Origin: Amycolatopsis sp. CA-230715
Lineage (GTDB): Bacteria > Actinomycetota > Actinomycetes > Mycobacteriales > Pseudonocardiaceae
DNA: 64,000 bases
NCBI RefSeq assembly: GCF_018736145.1
Contig: NZ_CP059997.1
Location: 6,323,501 to 6,387,500 of the forward strand
Direction of reading: 5' to 3'
Of the stretch, positions 41,615 through 50,719 are shown in pieces (the first letter of the stretch is position 1; each line of letters opens with the position of its first letter). The notes beneath the pieces were generated by a model that was not told the origin of the DNA, made no database searches, and worked only from the letters and a program-made list of their open reading frames with translations. The position numbers and the translations under genes were made by a program.

Positions 41615-42742
41615 GTGGACGTATTAGAGAAGTCTGAAGAGCGGGTTGTTGCTGATTCTGCGGAGCATTGGAAGAGGTGGTCTCGATATGGGCAGGCGAT
41701 GTTGTTACGACAAATTGTGCAGATGAGACAGGTGCGGTCTCGAAGATCGGTGCTTGCCTGGGTGGCGTTGTCGTGCAACTGCACCCAGGCCGGGGCGGAA
41801 CGGAAGGCGGCGCTCGCTGACGCGTTGACCTCATACCTGCCCCGCACCCTCGAAGCACTGGAGAACGGGGTCATTGACGAGGGCATGGCGGCGAAGGTGT
41901 TCGAGGCCACCGCCTGCGCGTCCCGCGACGTGGCGCGGGAAGTCGATGCGCGAGTGAAGTTCGAGAACAAGAACTCTGCCTCACTGCGCAGGATGGTCAA
42001 CACGCTGCTGATGCGAGTCGACCCGGAAGGATATGAGGCGCGGCGGCGGGAGAAGGCGGCGGCGCGGATGCTGGAGATCCGGCATGGGGATCATGGGTCT
42101 TCGACCCTGTTCGCCGAACTGCCCTCCGACCGTGCCCAGGCCATCTACGCCGCCTGCGACCGGGATGCGTTGGAGAAGAAGCGCAAGGGCGATAAACGCA
42201 CCATGGATCAGCTCCGGGTCGATGCGTTGGTGGAGCGATGCCTGGGCGGGGAGTGCGGTGGTAAACCGAAGGCGCAGATCTATGTCTACATCGACCTCCC
42301 GACCCTGATGGGCCTGCGGAACAACCTGGGCGAACTCGCCGGGTGTGGGGAAATCTCACCTGAGATGGCACGAGAGATCGCCTTCGACTCGAACTCGGTG
42401 TGGAACCGGATCGTGTCGGAACCGATGACCGGGTTACCGGTCGACATGGGGCGTAACAGCTACCGGCCGTCGAAAAAGATGCGCAAGTACGTCCAAGTCC
42501 TGCACCGCACCTGTTGCATGCTGGGATGTTCCCGGCCCGCCCAGTATTCCGACCTCGACCACGCACAGCCGTGGAGCGAGGGCGGCGGCACCGACAAAGC
42601 CAACATCCGGCCGTTTTGCCGGGTGCACCACGGTTTGCGTCACGAACCCGGCTGGGAATTCCACACCGACGCCAACGGCGTCACCACCATCACCACCCCG
42701 GACGGTCGCACCTACACCGACGACCCCACCGGGTTCATCTGA
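41615..42742 (+). CDS. HNH endonuclease, DUF222/13E12-repeat family
   Basis: A 375-residue protein. Residues 1-250 are the DUF222 region (LVERCLGG region, AERKAALADALTSYLPRTLEAL). The C-terminal HNH nuclease has CCMLGCSRPAQYSDLDHAQPW, SEGGGTDKANIRPFCRVHHGLRHEPGW, with metal/catalytic HxH-type residues. These multi-copy actinobacterial proteins are linked to mobile or recombinogenic loci (REP13E12 is a prophage target in mycobacteria). Codons 4 and 31 are TTA, a rare codon read by the bldA tRNA. GTG 41615 is preceded by a -10 box, so translation may be leaderless. Local GC is low. Confidence 0.92.
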   Translation: MDVLEKSEERVVADSAEHWKRWSRYGQAMLLRQIVQMRQVRSRRSVLAWVALSCNCTQAGAERKAALADALTSYLPRTLEALENGVIDEGMAAKVFEATACASRDVAREVDARVKFENKNSASLRRMVNTLLMRVDPEGYEARRREKAAARMLEIRHGDHGSSTLFAELPSDRAQAIYAACDRDALEKKRKGDKRTMDQLRVDALVERCLGGECGGKPKAQIYVYIDLPTLMGLRNNLGELAGCGEISPEMAREIAFDSNSVWNRIVSEPMTGLPVDMGRNSYRPSKKMRKYVQVLHRTCCMLGCSRPAQYSDLDHAQPWSEGGGTDKANIRPFCRVHHGLRHEPGWEFHTDANGVTTITTPDGRTYTDDPTGFI

Positions 42743-42903
42743 CCGGCGGGTACGGCACGGCATCATCCTGTGGGTGCATGCCAACCGCCACCAGAGTCGC
42801 ACCGGGCATCGTTCTCCGGCCCGATGCGGTGAGTCGGGGTGCGCGCATAGCCTCGTACCCGGGTTCTGGATTCCATTGTGGACTGTGCGGGGAGGAAGGC
42901 GCG

Positions 42904-43290
42904 ATGAAGACCGGGCAGTACCTGGCCGCGACGGCCGGTGAGCTGGCTGGGCACACCAAAGCGGACAAGGTCGCGGGCGGGGTGAGCCAGAAGGCGCTGT
43001 TCCACCGGCGGGGCGCCATCGAACTCGACGGCGACCGCGTGGTGCTGCGGACCTGGTCGGACACGCACGACCTGGTGCTGTGCCGCGAAGACATCACCGC
43101 CATCCGGCGCGAGTTCACCGACCTCTACGGCCGGTTCATCGGCGGGCTGCTCGACCGGGGCAAACCGCTCATCGTCGACACGAAGACAGCGGGCGAGATC
43201 TACCTGCTGATCGACCGCAAAGAATTCATGGAGACCACCGACAACAAGAGCTGGGAAAAGGAACTCATCGCGTGGCGCGATGAACAGTAG
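42904..43290 (+). CDS. conserved-looking 128-residue protein, unknown function
   Basis: ATG 42904 follows GGGGAGGAAGGCGCG, a strong ribosome site; the open frame to 42514 upstream is in the HNH gene and not real. The protein (MKTGQYLAATAGELAGHTKA, then REFTDLYGRFIGGLLDRGKP and LLIDRKEFMETTDNKSWEKEL) is mixed alpha/beta with no signal or membrane helix. No family is recognised. Its GC is normal, unlike the HNH gene just upstream. It overlaps the convergent dehydrogenase-like gene by 26 bases. Confidence 0.75.
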   Translation: MKTGQYLAATAGELAGHTKADKVAGGVSQKALFHRRGAIELDGDRVVLRTWSDTHDLVLCREDITAIRREFTDLYGRFIGGLLDRGKPLIVDTKTAGEIYLLIDRKEFMETTDNKSWEKELIAWRDEQ

Positions 43291-44251
43291 AGTCCTCGTC
43301 CACCAGTATCCCGGCAGCGGGCAGCGCGGTCACCACCTTCGACGAACCGGGCAACTCGTCGATCTGGCGGACACCGGGCGGGGAGCCTTCGCCGAGGAGA
43401 CGGACCACGTGTGCTGCGACGATTCCGGTGGCGCGGCTCTGTGCGCGGCCGGTCGCGGTCGCGGAAACCTGTTCGCCACCGGCGCCAGCCACGTCCACGC
43501 GCACAGCGAACCGGTCACTGCCGAAGTGCACCGCCGAGAAGGCCGCGATCAACGCGCGTTCGAGCCGTAACCGCCTGATCGCGGCGAACACACCGGCCGA
43601 GCGCAACGCGAACAGGGCGCGAGTCGCGGCGCGCGAATCGAAACACATCCTCGTGGTCGCGGCGACGCCGAGCGTGCGCGCGAGGGAGCGCTGATCGGAG
43701 AAAGCGAACGAAAACGCCGTCCTGGCGCCGAAACCGGGCAGGTGCACACGTTTGCGGCGAGCGGTGGCGCGGTCGGCGAGGTGGGCGACGGTCCACCGGA
43801 CCGCGTCGTCGCCGTGGTGCTCGCCCAGCCCGAGCAGCACCGCGATGTCCAGCGCGGCCGGGGTTTCCAGCCGATCGGCGCAGCGGCGGGCGAGCAGATT
43901 CGTCAACCCAGGGGCGAGGCCGACACCGAGCACCGCGGTCGCCCCGTTCGCCACGGCCACCTCGTCGAGCCGGATGATCGAATCGTGCACCCCTTCGGAC
44001 GCGCTCACGTCGACGTAGTGGACACCGCGTTCGAGACAGGCGCGGGCCACCTCGGCGTTGGCGCGTTCCACGCACATCACGACCACGTCCGCGCCGTCGA
44101 TCGCGCGGCGCACGGCAGCGGGATCGGCGACGTCGACCGCGATGGTCGCCTTCGCCGCGTCGCGTCCCGCGACGACGACCTCGTGCTCGCCGAGCGTCCC
44201 CGAGACGACCTTCCCGACCGCCCCGTAGCCGCCGAACACGACAACGCGCAC
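43265..44251 (-). CDS. saccharopine-dehydrogenase-like NAD(P) oxidoreductase
   Basis: A 328-residue Rossmann protein. VVVFGGYGAVGKVVSGTL at residues 3-20 is the NAD(P) site, then VDVADPAAVRRAIDGADVVVMC and YVDVSASEGVHDSI. The saccharopine-dehydrogenase-like subfamily includes lipid-modifying trans-acting enoyl reductases as well as lysine enzymes; the substrate is unclear. GTG 44251 is very close to GAGGT, so the true start could differ slightly. The stop region overlaps the convergent small gene. It is divergent from the metallo-beta-lactamase gene. Confidence 0.86.
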   Translation of the reverse strand: MRVVVFGGYGAVGKVVSGTLGEHEVVVAGRDAAKATIAVDVADPAAVRRAIDGADVVVMCVERANAEVARACLERGVHYVDVSASEGVHDSIIRLDEVAVANGATAVLGVGLAPGLTNLLARRCADRLETPAALDIAVLLGLGEHHGDDAVRWTVAHLADRATARRKRVHLPGFGARTAFSFAFSDQRSLARTLGVAATTRMCFDSRAATRALFALRSAGVFAAIRRLRLERALIAAFSAVHFGSDRFAVRVDVAGAGGEQVSATATGRAQSRATGIVAAHVVRLLGEGSPPGVRQIDELPGSSKVVTALPAAGILVDEDSTVHRATR

Positions 44252-44339
44252 ACCTCAGGTTAACGTGACCAACGGATCACCGCGCCGGGGCGCGAGCCGG
44301 GCCGTCTTTGGTGATACTCGACGTGTGCAGGGACTTGAC

Positions 44340-45128
44340 ATGCGGTTTCTCGGCCACTCGACGGTGCGGATCGAGCTGGCCGGGCGCGTGGTGCTGACCG
44401 ATCCCGTGCTCACGCCGCGGATCGGGCCGCTGCGCAGGGTCGCGGGCGCGCTCGGCGAGGACGCTTGGGCCGACGTGGACACTGTGCTCATCTCGCACCT
44501 GCACGGCGACCACCTGCACCTGGACTCCCTGCGGCTGCTCGGCAAGAGCACGGCGATCGTGGTGCCACGCGGCGCAGGGGCATGGCTGAGCGGGAAGGGT
44601 TTCACCGACGTCAGCGAGATCGCGCCGGGCGAGACCGTCGAGGACGGCGCGCTGACCGTGACCGCGACGGAAGCGCGGCACTCCGGGCACCGCTGGGGGC
44701 CGCGGCTCACGCACGGTCCGCAGGCACCCGCTGTCGGGCACCTGATCAGCGGCGGCGGCACGCGGATCTACGCCGCAGGGGACACCGACCTGTTCGACGG
44801 CATGGGCGGACTCGGACCCGTCGACGTGGCGCTCCTCCCGGTGTGGGGCTGGGGGCCGACGCTGGGGCCAGGCCACCTCGATCCGGGGCGGGCGGCGAAA
44901 GCGGTCGAGCTGATCGACCCGGCCGTCGCGGTGCCCGTGCACTGGGGAACGCTGGCGCTCACCGGGCTCACGAGGGCGCCGTTCGGGATGGGCCGGACCA
45001 TGCGGCGGCTGCTGGTGGACCCGCCCCGCGAGTTCGCCGCCGCGGTGGCGCGCACGCACCCGCGCACCGAGGTCGTGGTCACCGAACCGGGCGAGGCCGT
45101 GCTGCCGGGTGCGAGGTCCGGCTCGTGA
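44340..45128 (+). CDS. metallo-beta-lactamase-fold hydrolase (UlaG-like)
   Basis: A 262-residue cytoplasmic hydrolase. The zinc motif ISHLHGDHLHLDS near residue 55 is HxHxDH. ATEARHSGHRW supplies the next His, AAGDTD the bridging Asp, and VPVHWGTLAL the last His, as in the UlaG/YtnP-like group that cleaves lactones or phosphoesters. ATG 44340 follows AGGGACTTGAC; an upstream frame to 44265 lacks a ribosome site. The GTGA overlap with the DedA gene, and ATGA after that, make a tightly coupled three-gene operon. Confidence 0.9.
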   Translation: MRFLGHSTVRIELAGRVVLTDPVLTPRIGPLRRVAGALGEDAWADVDTVLISHLHGDHLHLDSLRLLGKSTAIVVPRGAGAWLSGKGFTDVSEIAPGETVEDGALTVTATEARHSGHRWGPRLTHGPQAPAVGHLISGGGTRIYAAGDTDLFDGMGGLGPVDVALLPVWGWGPTLGPGHLDPGRAAKAVELIDPAVAVPVHWGTLALTGLTRAPFGMGRTMRRLLVDPPREFAAAVARTHPRTEVVVTEPGEAVLPGARSGS

Positions 45129-45727
45129 GCACGGTCGTGCTCGCGTTCGACTGGTCGAACACCGCGAACATCGGCTACCCGGTGCTCGGCGGCGGCGTGC
45201 TGCTCGGGTCGATCATCCCGATCGTGCCCACCGGCGCGGTGGTCGGCGCCGCGGCCGCGGTCGCGATGACCACCGACCACCTTTCGCTGCCGATCGTGCT
45301 CGTCCTGTCCACAGTGGCCGCCTTCGCCGGTGACGTCGTGACGTTCGGGATCGCGCGGCTCGGCGGACCGGCCGCGGTGCGCTGGGTGGCGCGCGGGCAG
45401 CGCGAGGAACAGCTCGAAAAAGCGCGTGACCGGTTCACCCGGCGCGGCTGGCAGATCGTGGTGATCGGCAGGCTCGTCCCGGCGGGCCGGATCCCGGTGC
45501 TGCTCGCCGCGGGCGCGCTCGCCTACCCGTGGCGCAGGCTCGTGCCCGCTTCGCTCGTCGCGTGTTTCGTGTGGGCGGTGGCCTACGCGCTGCTCGGCGT
45601 GGTCAGCGGTGGCATCTTCGATTCACCGCTGGTGGCCACCGTGCTCGCGACGGTGCTGGTGCTGCTGGTGACGGTGCTGATGAACGTGATCTCGCGGAAG
45701 CGGAAGAAGGCAGGAGACCGGTCATGA
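45125..45727 (+). CDS. DedA-family membrane protein
   Basis: A 200-residue polytopic protein of the DedA/SNARE-associated (VTT) superfamily. LLGSIIPIVPTGAVVGAAAAVA near the N-terminus and RFTRRGWQIVVIGRLVPAGRIPVLLAAGALAYPWRR contain the family core (R-x3-P-x-G-R). Some members flip undecaprenyl phosphate or other lipids. It overlaps both neighbours (GTGA at 45125 and ATGA at 45724), so it is part of the hydrolase/phosphatase operon. Function in that unit could be lipid carrier recycling, which is inferred. Confidence 0.9.
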   Translation: MSTVVLAFDWSNTANIGYPVLGGGVLLGSIIPIVPTGAVVGAAAAVAMTTDHLSLPIVLVLSTVAAFAGDVVTFGIARLGGPAAVRWVARGQREEQLEKARDRFTRRGWQIVVIGRLVPAGRIPVLLAAGALAYPWRRLVPASLVACFVWAVAYALLGVVSGGIFDSPLVATVLATVLVLLVTVLMNVISRKRKKAGDRS

Positions 45728-47838
45728 ACCTCCCCCCGGCGAAGGGCAGGCTGCTGCGCGGCGGCCGGGTGGCGGCGCGGATCCTGCTGGTGTGGCTCGC
45801 GGTCGTCGGCGCGCTGCGAGCCGTTGACGCGCTGCTGCCGGGGTTCGCGATGCACCACTGGTGGCAGCCGACCGTGTGCGCGCTGCTGCTCGGCCTGCTC
45901 AACGCCGTGGTGTGGCCGCTGGTGCTGCGGATCGCGCTGCCGGTGGCGATGTTCACCTTCGGCGTCGGCTCGTTCCTGTTCCTCGGCGCGGGAGCGCTCG
46001 CGATCTTCAGCGCGATGCCGGGCGTCGAGATCCACGACTTCGGCTCGGCGGTGATCGTGGTGCTCGTGCTGGCCGCGGTCGGCGCGCTGATCAGCGGTGT
46101 GCTCGCGGTCGACGAGGACGAGATCTTCTTCCGCAGGGCCGCCCGCCGCGCGCGCCGCGGCGGCGGGGACCGGGCGGCCGACCCGCCGGGCATCCTGTTC
46201 CTCCAGGTCGACGGGCTCGGGTACGACGTGGTCCGGCGCGCCGTCCGCGACGGTGACATGCCGACGCTCGCCGCCTGGCTCACCGGCGGGAGCCACGCGC
46301 TTTCGCTGTGGCACACCGACTGGAGCTCGCAGACCGGGGCGAGCGTGTGCGGGATCCTGCACGGGTCCAATCACGACATCCTCGGTTTCCGGTGGTACGA
46401 AAAGGATCGCGATCACGTGATGGCGTGCGCGCACCCGCGTGACGCGGCGGAGATCGAGCGGCGGCACAGCAACGGCAAGGGGCTGCTCGCCGACGGCGGC
46501 GCCGCGCGCGGCAACCTGTTCACCGGGGACGCGCCGCACTTCAGCCTCACCATGAGCTCCATCGCCGGGCTCGTGCCCAAGGACCAGCGAAGGTCCAAAA
46601 AGGACCGGATCGGCGCCGGGTACTACGCCTACTTCGCCAATCCCGTCAACGCGTTGCGCACGTTCGCGGCCTCGCTCGTCGACGTCGGACGCGAGCTGTC
46701 CGCCGCGTCCCGCCAGCGCCGCGCCGACGTGCGGCCACGGACCAAACGCGGCGGCTGGTACCCGCTCGCGCGGCCGGGCACCACGGTGATCGCGCGCGAC
46801 GTCGTGGTCTCGGCGATCATCGAGGACATCCTCAACGGCAGGCCCGCGGTGTACGCGGACTTCCTCGGCTACGACGAGGTCGCGCACCATTCGGGGATCG
46901 AGCGGTTCGACGCGCTCGCCGTGCTGCGCTCGATCGACCAGCAGATCGGCCGGATCGCCCGCGCCTGCCAGCTCAGCACCCGCCGCTACCACGTGGTGGT
47001 GCTCTCCGACCACGGGCAGACGCAGGGCTGGGCGTTCGCCGACCGGTTCGGCGAGCCGGTGGAGTCGCTCGTCGGCAGGCTGTGCGGCGGTTCCGGCGAC
47101 GATCCCGGCGCGCACAGCGCCCGCCGCTCCGCGGAGGGCTGGCAGGTCGGCGCCGCGCTCGCCGAGGCGACCTCTGGTGGCGGGCTGATCGCGCGCCGCC
47201 TGCGGGGCAGGGTCGAGCGCGCGGGCTTCGCCGACGACCGCCCCCGCACCGAAAGCGGCAAGCCGGGCGAGGTCAGCAGGGTCGCGCCGGGTGTGGTGAC
47301 GGTGGTGTCGGGACATGTCGCGATGGTGTCGTTCACCGAGCACGAGGGCAGGGTGCCGCTGGAGACCATCGAGCGCGAGTACCCGGAGCTGCTACCGTCC
47401 CTTGTGGACCATGACGGGATCGGGTTCGTCCTGGTGCGCAGCGAGGAGTTCGGGCCGGTGGTGCTCGGGCGCGACGGGCTGCACCGGCTCGCGACCGGGG
47501 TGGTCATCGGCGAGGACCCGCTGCTCGGCTACGGCGAGCACGCCGCGGACCTGATCCGCCGCGTCGACCGGTTCCCGCACTGCGCCGACCTGATGATCAA
47601 CAGCAGCTACGATCCGTCCACAGGGGACGCTTCGCCGTTCGAACCGCACGTGGGCTCGCACGGCGGGCTCGGTGGCCCGCAGTCGCGCGCGTTCCTGGTG
47701 CACCCCAAGGAGTTCGAGGTGCCGGACGAGATCGTCGGCGCGGAGCGGGTGCACCGGCTGTTCCGGGACTGGCTGGCTGACGTGCGCGCACCCGCGCACG
47801 CCAGCCAGGCCGCCGATCAGCCCGCCGTCGGCAGGTAG
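45724..47838 (+). CDS. holin-like membrane domain fused to alkaline-phosphatase-like hydrolase
   Basis: A 704-residue protein. Residues 15-140 are four membrane helices in the phage-holin-family/DUF457-like pattern (ILLVWLAVVGALRAVDALLP, CALLLGLLNAVVWPLVLRIA, FTFGVGSFLFLGAGALAIFS, IVVLVLAAVGALISGVLAV). Residues 155-690 are an alkaline-phosphatase/nucleotide-pyrophosphatase-like domain with GILFLQVDGLGYD, HTDWSSQTGASVCGILHG (nucleophile region), YADFLGYDEVAHHSG and VVLSDHGQTQG (metal His/Asp). The catalytic face is probably outside the membrane or on its inner side depending on topology. ATGA overlap with DedA. The substrate is likely a lipid or nucleotide phosphate. Confidence 0.88.
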   Translation: MNLPPAKGRLLRGGRVAARILLVWLAVVGALRAVDALLPGFAMHHWWQPTVCALLLGLLNAVVWPLVLRIALPVAMFTFGVGSFLFLGAGALAIFSAMPGVEIHDFGSAVIVVLVLAAVGALISGVLAVDEDEIFFRRAARRARRGGGDRAADPPGILFLQVDGLGYDVVRRAVRDGDMPTLAAWLTGGSHALSLWHTDWSSQTGASVCGILHGSNHDILGFRWYEKDRDHVMACAHPRDAAEIERRHSNGKGLLADGGAARGNLFTGDAPHFSLTMSSIAGLVPKDQRRSKKDRIGAGYYAYFANPVNALRTFAASLVDVGRELSAASRQRRADVRPRTKRGGWYPLARPGTTVIARDVVVSAIIEDILNGRPAVYADFLGYDEVAHHSGIERFDALAVLRSIDQQIGRIARACQLSTRRYHVVVLSDHGQTQGWAFADRFGEPVESLVGRLCGGSGDDPGAHSARRSAEGWQVGAALAEATSGGGLIARRLRGRVERAGFADDRPRTESGKPGEVSRVAPGVVTVVSGHVAMVSFTEHEGRVPLETIEREYPELLPSLVDHDGIGFVLVRSEEFGPVVLGRDGLHRLATGVVIGEDPLLGYGEHAADLIRRVDRFPHCADLMINSSYDPSTGDASPFEPHVGSHGGLGGPQSRAFLVHPKEFEVPDEIVGAERVHRLFRDWLADVRAPAHASQAADQPAVGR

Positions 47839-49373
47839 TGCGGCGGACGCCACGCCGCGAGCGCGCGCTCCGCGCCGCCCGCGATCGACAGCAGTCGCGC
47901 GTCCTGCCAGTGCCCCGCCATCAGGAGCACCCCGATCGGCAGTTCGCCGACCGAACCCGCGGGCACCGACACCGAGGGGTAGCCCGCGACCGCGGCCGGG
48001 GTCGACGAGGGGATGACGTCGTTGTCGCCGCGCTGGCAGTCCGTCGTCCAGGCGGGCGGGTTGGTCGGCGAAGCGATGGCGTCGAGCCGGTAGCGCGCCA
48101 TGGTGTCGTCGATCGACTGCCGGGACAGCGTGCGCAGTTCGTTCCGGTTGGCTTGGTACCGCGGATCGGTGGTCGGCGGCGCGGCCAGTGCCTGCTCGAA
48201 CAGTTCCTGTCCGGCGAAGCAGGTCTGCTCGGCGAGGTGGGTCCGGTTGAACTCGATCAGCGCGGCGAGATCGCGTGGTGCGCCGGTCCTGGTGCGCAGG
48301 TAGGTGTCGATGTCCCGGTGGAATTCGCTCAGCAGCGCGGGGAATTCCAGTGCCGCGATGCGGTCCTGGTGGGGGAGTTCGACCTCGACGACGGTCGCGC
48401 CCGCCTTCCGCAGCTTGTCCGCGGTCCGCGACATCACCTCGTCGACCTCTTTGCCGAGCGACGGGAGCCGCCACAGCCCGATCCGCTTGCCGCGCAAGGC
48501 ATCCGGGCGCAGCGCCGCCGCGTAGTCGGTGGTCTGGTCCGCGGGGTAGGCCGCGGTCGCGGGGTCGGCGGGGTCGCGGCCCTGCAACGCGGACAGCGTG
48601 ATCGCGGTGTCGACGACGTTGCGCGCCATCGGGCCCGCGGTGTCCTGCTCGGCCGAGATGGGCACGACACCGGCGCGGCTCACCAGGCCGAGGCTGGGCT
48701 TGTGCCCGACCACGCCGTTCATCCCCGCCGGGCAGACCACCGAACCGTCGGTCTCCGAGCCGATCGCCACCTGGGCGAGCGAAGCGGCGAGGCCCGCGGC
48801 CGAACCGGCGGAGGAGCCGCACGGGTTGCGGTCGAGGACGTACGGGTTGTTCGTCTGGCCGCCGACCGCGGACCAGCCCGAAGTCGGTTTCGCGGCGCGG
48901 AAGTTCGCCCATTCCGACAGGTTCGCCTTGCCGAGGATGACCGCGCCCGCGTCCCGCAGCTTGGCGACCAGCGTCGCGTCCTTCGACGGCGGCGGCCCGG
49001 CCAGTGCGAGCGAGCCCGCGGTCGTGGGCAGGTCGCCGGTGCCGATGTTGTCCTTGAGCAGGACCGGAATTCCGTCCAGCGGGCCGCGCGTGGTGCCGGC
49101 GCGGTGGCGGCGGTCGCTCGCCGCGGCCTGGCGCAGCGCGGTTTCGTCGACGCGCAGCACGGCGTGGAGCTTGCGGTCCACGGTGCGGATGCGGGCGAGA
49201 TAGGCCGAGGTGAGCGCGACCGCGCTGAGCTCCCCGTCGCGCATCTTCTGCTGTAGCTGGGGAATGGTCGCGGTGTCGAGGTCGACGGGGCACCGGCCGT
49301 CCGCCGAGGCAGGTGCCGTGAAGCACGCCGCGGCGATCAGGGAAGCAAAGGTGAGTGCTGCTGCTTTTCGCAT
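47817..49373 (-). CDS. secreted amidase (amidase signature family)
   Basis: A 518-residue exported amidase that hydrolyses an amide or peptide-like bond. Residues 1-24 form a signal peptide ending APASA. The amidase-signature Ser-Ser-Lys triad is visible: GIPVLLKDNIGTGD (Lys), NPCGSSAGSAAGLAASL (cis-Ser) and QVAIGSETDGSVVCPAG (nucleophile Ser). The length fits the family. ATG 49373 is the start; AGGAG lies about 15 bases upstream, so initiation could be weak. It overlaps the convergent phosphatase gene by 22 bases. Confidence 0.92.
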   Translation of the reverse strand: MRKAAALTFASLIAAACFTAPASADGRCPVDLDTATIPQLQQKMRDGELSAVALTSAYLARIRTVDRKLHAVLRVDETALRQAAASDRRHRAGTTRGPLDGIPVLLKDNIGTGDLPTTAGSLALAGPPPSKDATLVAKLRDAGAVILGKANLSEWANFRAAKPTSGWSAVGGQTNNPYVLDRNPCGSSAGSAAGLAASLAQVAIGSETDGSVVCPAGMNGVVGHKPSLGLVSRAGVVPISAEQDTAGPMARNVVDTAITLSALQGRDPADPATAAYPADQTTDYAAALRPDALRGKRIGLWRLPSLGKEVDEVMSRTADKLRKAGATVVEVELPHQDRIAALEFPALLSEFHRDIDTYLRTRTGAPRDLAALIEFNRTHLAEQTCFAGQELFEQALAAPPTTDPRYQANRNELRTLSRQSIDDTMARYRLDAIASPTNPPAWTTDCQRGDNDVIPSSTPAAVAGYPSVSVPAGSVGELPIGVLLMAGHWQDARLLSIAGGAERALAAWRPPHYLPTAG

Positions 49374-49542
49374 CGGTCCATACCACTACTCCTCGGTGCC
49401 CGCCGCAACGATCAAACGCAGTAGCGCGCCCGCGCCTGCCGGTGACCCGGCCGCCGGAAACCGATTTTCCCGAACGCGGTAGAACTGTCCGGATCACCTG
49501 GGCCGAATTCGTTTTCGAAATACACCCGGAAAGGGAATTGAC

Positions 49543-50676
49543 ATGCGAAGACTTAGTGCACGTGCACTAGTTTCGGTCGCGATCGTGGTGGCCTCGTGCC
49601 ATCCGACGGCCCCCGCGGCCGAGGTACCGTCGACGTTCGTGACCGGACCGGACACCGTCGTCGCCGTCGCGGGGAGTGGCAAGAACGCCTACTTCCCCGA
49701 TCTCGTCCGGCTGCGTGACGGGTCCTTGTTCGCCGCATACCGCGAAGGAGCGGGCCACGTCGGAATGGACGGCAGGCTGCTTTCGGTGACCAGCACCGAC
49801 GGCGGGCGCACCTGGAGCGCGCCGCGCGTGCTGCTCGACACCCCGTACGACGACCGCGACCCGAAGATCACCGCGACCGCGGCAGGCACCCTTTTCGTCA
49901 CCTACTTCGAAATCGACTGGCGTCCCGTTCCCGCGATCTCGCGCGGCACTTCCGTGCTCCGTTCCGACGATGGCGGCCGCACCTGGTCGGCACCGAAGAA
50001 GATCGCCAGCGCGATGGCGGGCCCGTCGGACGAAAGCGATTCCGGGTACCGGCTCGGCTGGACGGCGAGCCACGGCGCGATCGTCGCCGCGCCCGGCGGC
50101 GCGCTGCTGGCCCCGCTGTACGGAACCCTGCCGCACGACAAGTGGCAGCGCGCCTCGGTCGTGCGGTCGACCGACGGCGGCCGCACCTGGCGCGGCGAGA
50201 CCGTGCTCGCGGCCAGGCCCGGTATCCACTTCCAGGAGCCCGTGCTGACCGTGCTGCGCGACGGGCAGCTCGTCGCGCTGATCCGGACCGGCACCGGGGT
50301 CGCTTATCTTTCCCGTTCGCTGGACGGCGGCGCGCACTGGACCGCGCCGCAGGCCACCCGCATCCCGGCGAGTTCGCACCACCTGCTGACCACGGCCGAG
50401 GACGGGGTGCTGCTGACCTACGGCGACCTGTCCGGCCGGTTTTCCCCCGCGCCGGGCCGTCCCACCGTCGGCAGGCTGCTCGACCGTCCGGAGTGGACGC
50501 TCGACGAGGGGAAGGACGTCCTGCTCTACGACGCGGGGTCGCCGGGCGCGCCGGTGAGCGATCAGGCGAACCCGTCGAGTGTCGAAGTCCGGCCCGGCCG
50601 TTTCCTGACCCTGACCTACGACCTCGGCAGGCACGCCGTCGTCGGCGTCTACAGCACGGCGGCCCGCTACCGGTGA
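49543..50676 (+). CDS. exported sialidase-like protein with Asp-boxes (probable lipoprotein)
   Basis: A 377-residue exported beta-propeller. The signal region VAIVVASCHP has a lipobox-like VASC, so Cys19 may be lipidated. Four Asp-box motifs are visible: STDGGRTWSAP, SDDGGRTWSAP, STDGGRTWRGE and SLDGGAHWTAP. YFPDLVRLRDGSLFAAYRE at the start matches exo-sialidase-type proteins, whose usual substrate is sialic-acid-type glycan; catalytic residues cannot be fully checked by eye. ATG 49543 follows AAGGGAATTGAC. A perfect palindrome lies 11 bases inside the gene. It has its own terminator. Confidence 0.88.
   Translation: MRRLSARALVSVAIVVASCHPTAPAAEVPSTFVTGPDTVVAVAGSGKNAYFPDLVRLRDGSLFAAYREGAGHVGMDGRLLSVTSTDGGRTWSAPRVLLDTPYDDRDPKITATAAGTLFVTYFEIDWRPVPAISRGTSVLRSDDGGRTWSAPKKIASAMAGPSDESDSGYRLGWTASHGAIVAAPGGALLAPLYGTLPHDKWQRASVVRSTDGGRTWRGETVLAARPGIHFQEPVLTVLRDGQLVALIRTGTGVAYLSRSLDGGAHWTAPQATRIPASSHHLLTTAEDGVLLTYGDLSGRFSPAPGRPTVGRLLDRPEWTLDEGKDVLLYDAGSPGAPVSDQANPSSVEVRPGRFLTLTYDLGRHAVVGVYSTAARYR
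49554..49569. promoter_or_regulatory. perfect 16-base palindrome inside the sialidase-like gene
   Basis: TAGTGCACGTGCACTA at 49554-49569, 11 bases after the start codon, is made from rare codons (CTT AGT GCA CGT GCA CTA), including CTA. It could be an operator for a repressor acting as a roadblock or a stem shielding the ribosome site. Confidence 0.6.
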
Positions 50677-50682
50677 ACGCCG

Positions 50683-50717
50683 CGTCGTGGCCGGAGCACC
50701 GCGCTTCGGCCACGACG
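50683..50717. terminator. bidirectional hairpin terminator
   Basis: CGTCGTGGCCG (50683-50693) pairs perfectly with CGGCCACGACG (50707-50717), between the convergent sialidase-like and FAD monooxygenase genes. Confidence 0.8.
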
Positions 50718-50719
50718 GT

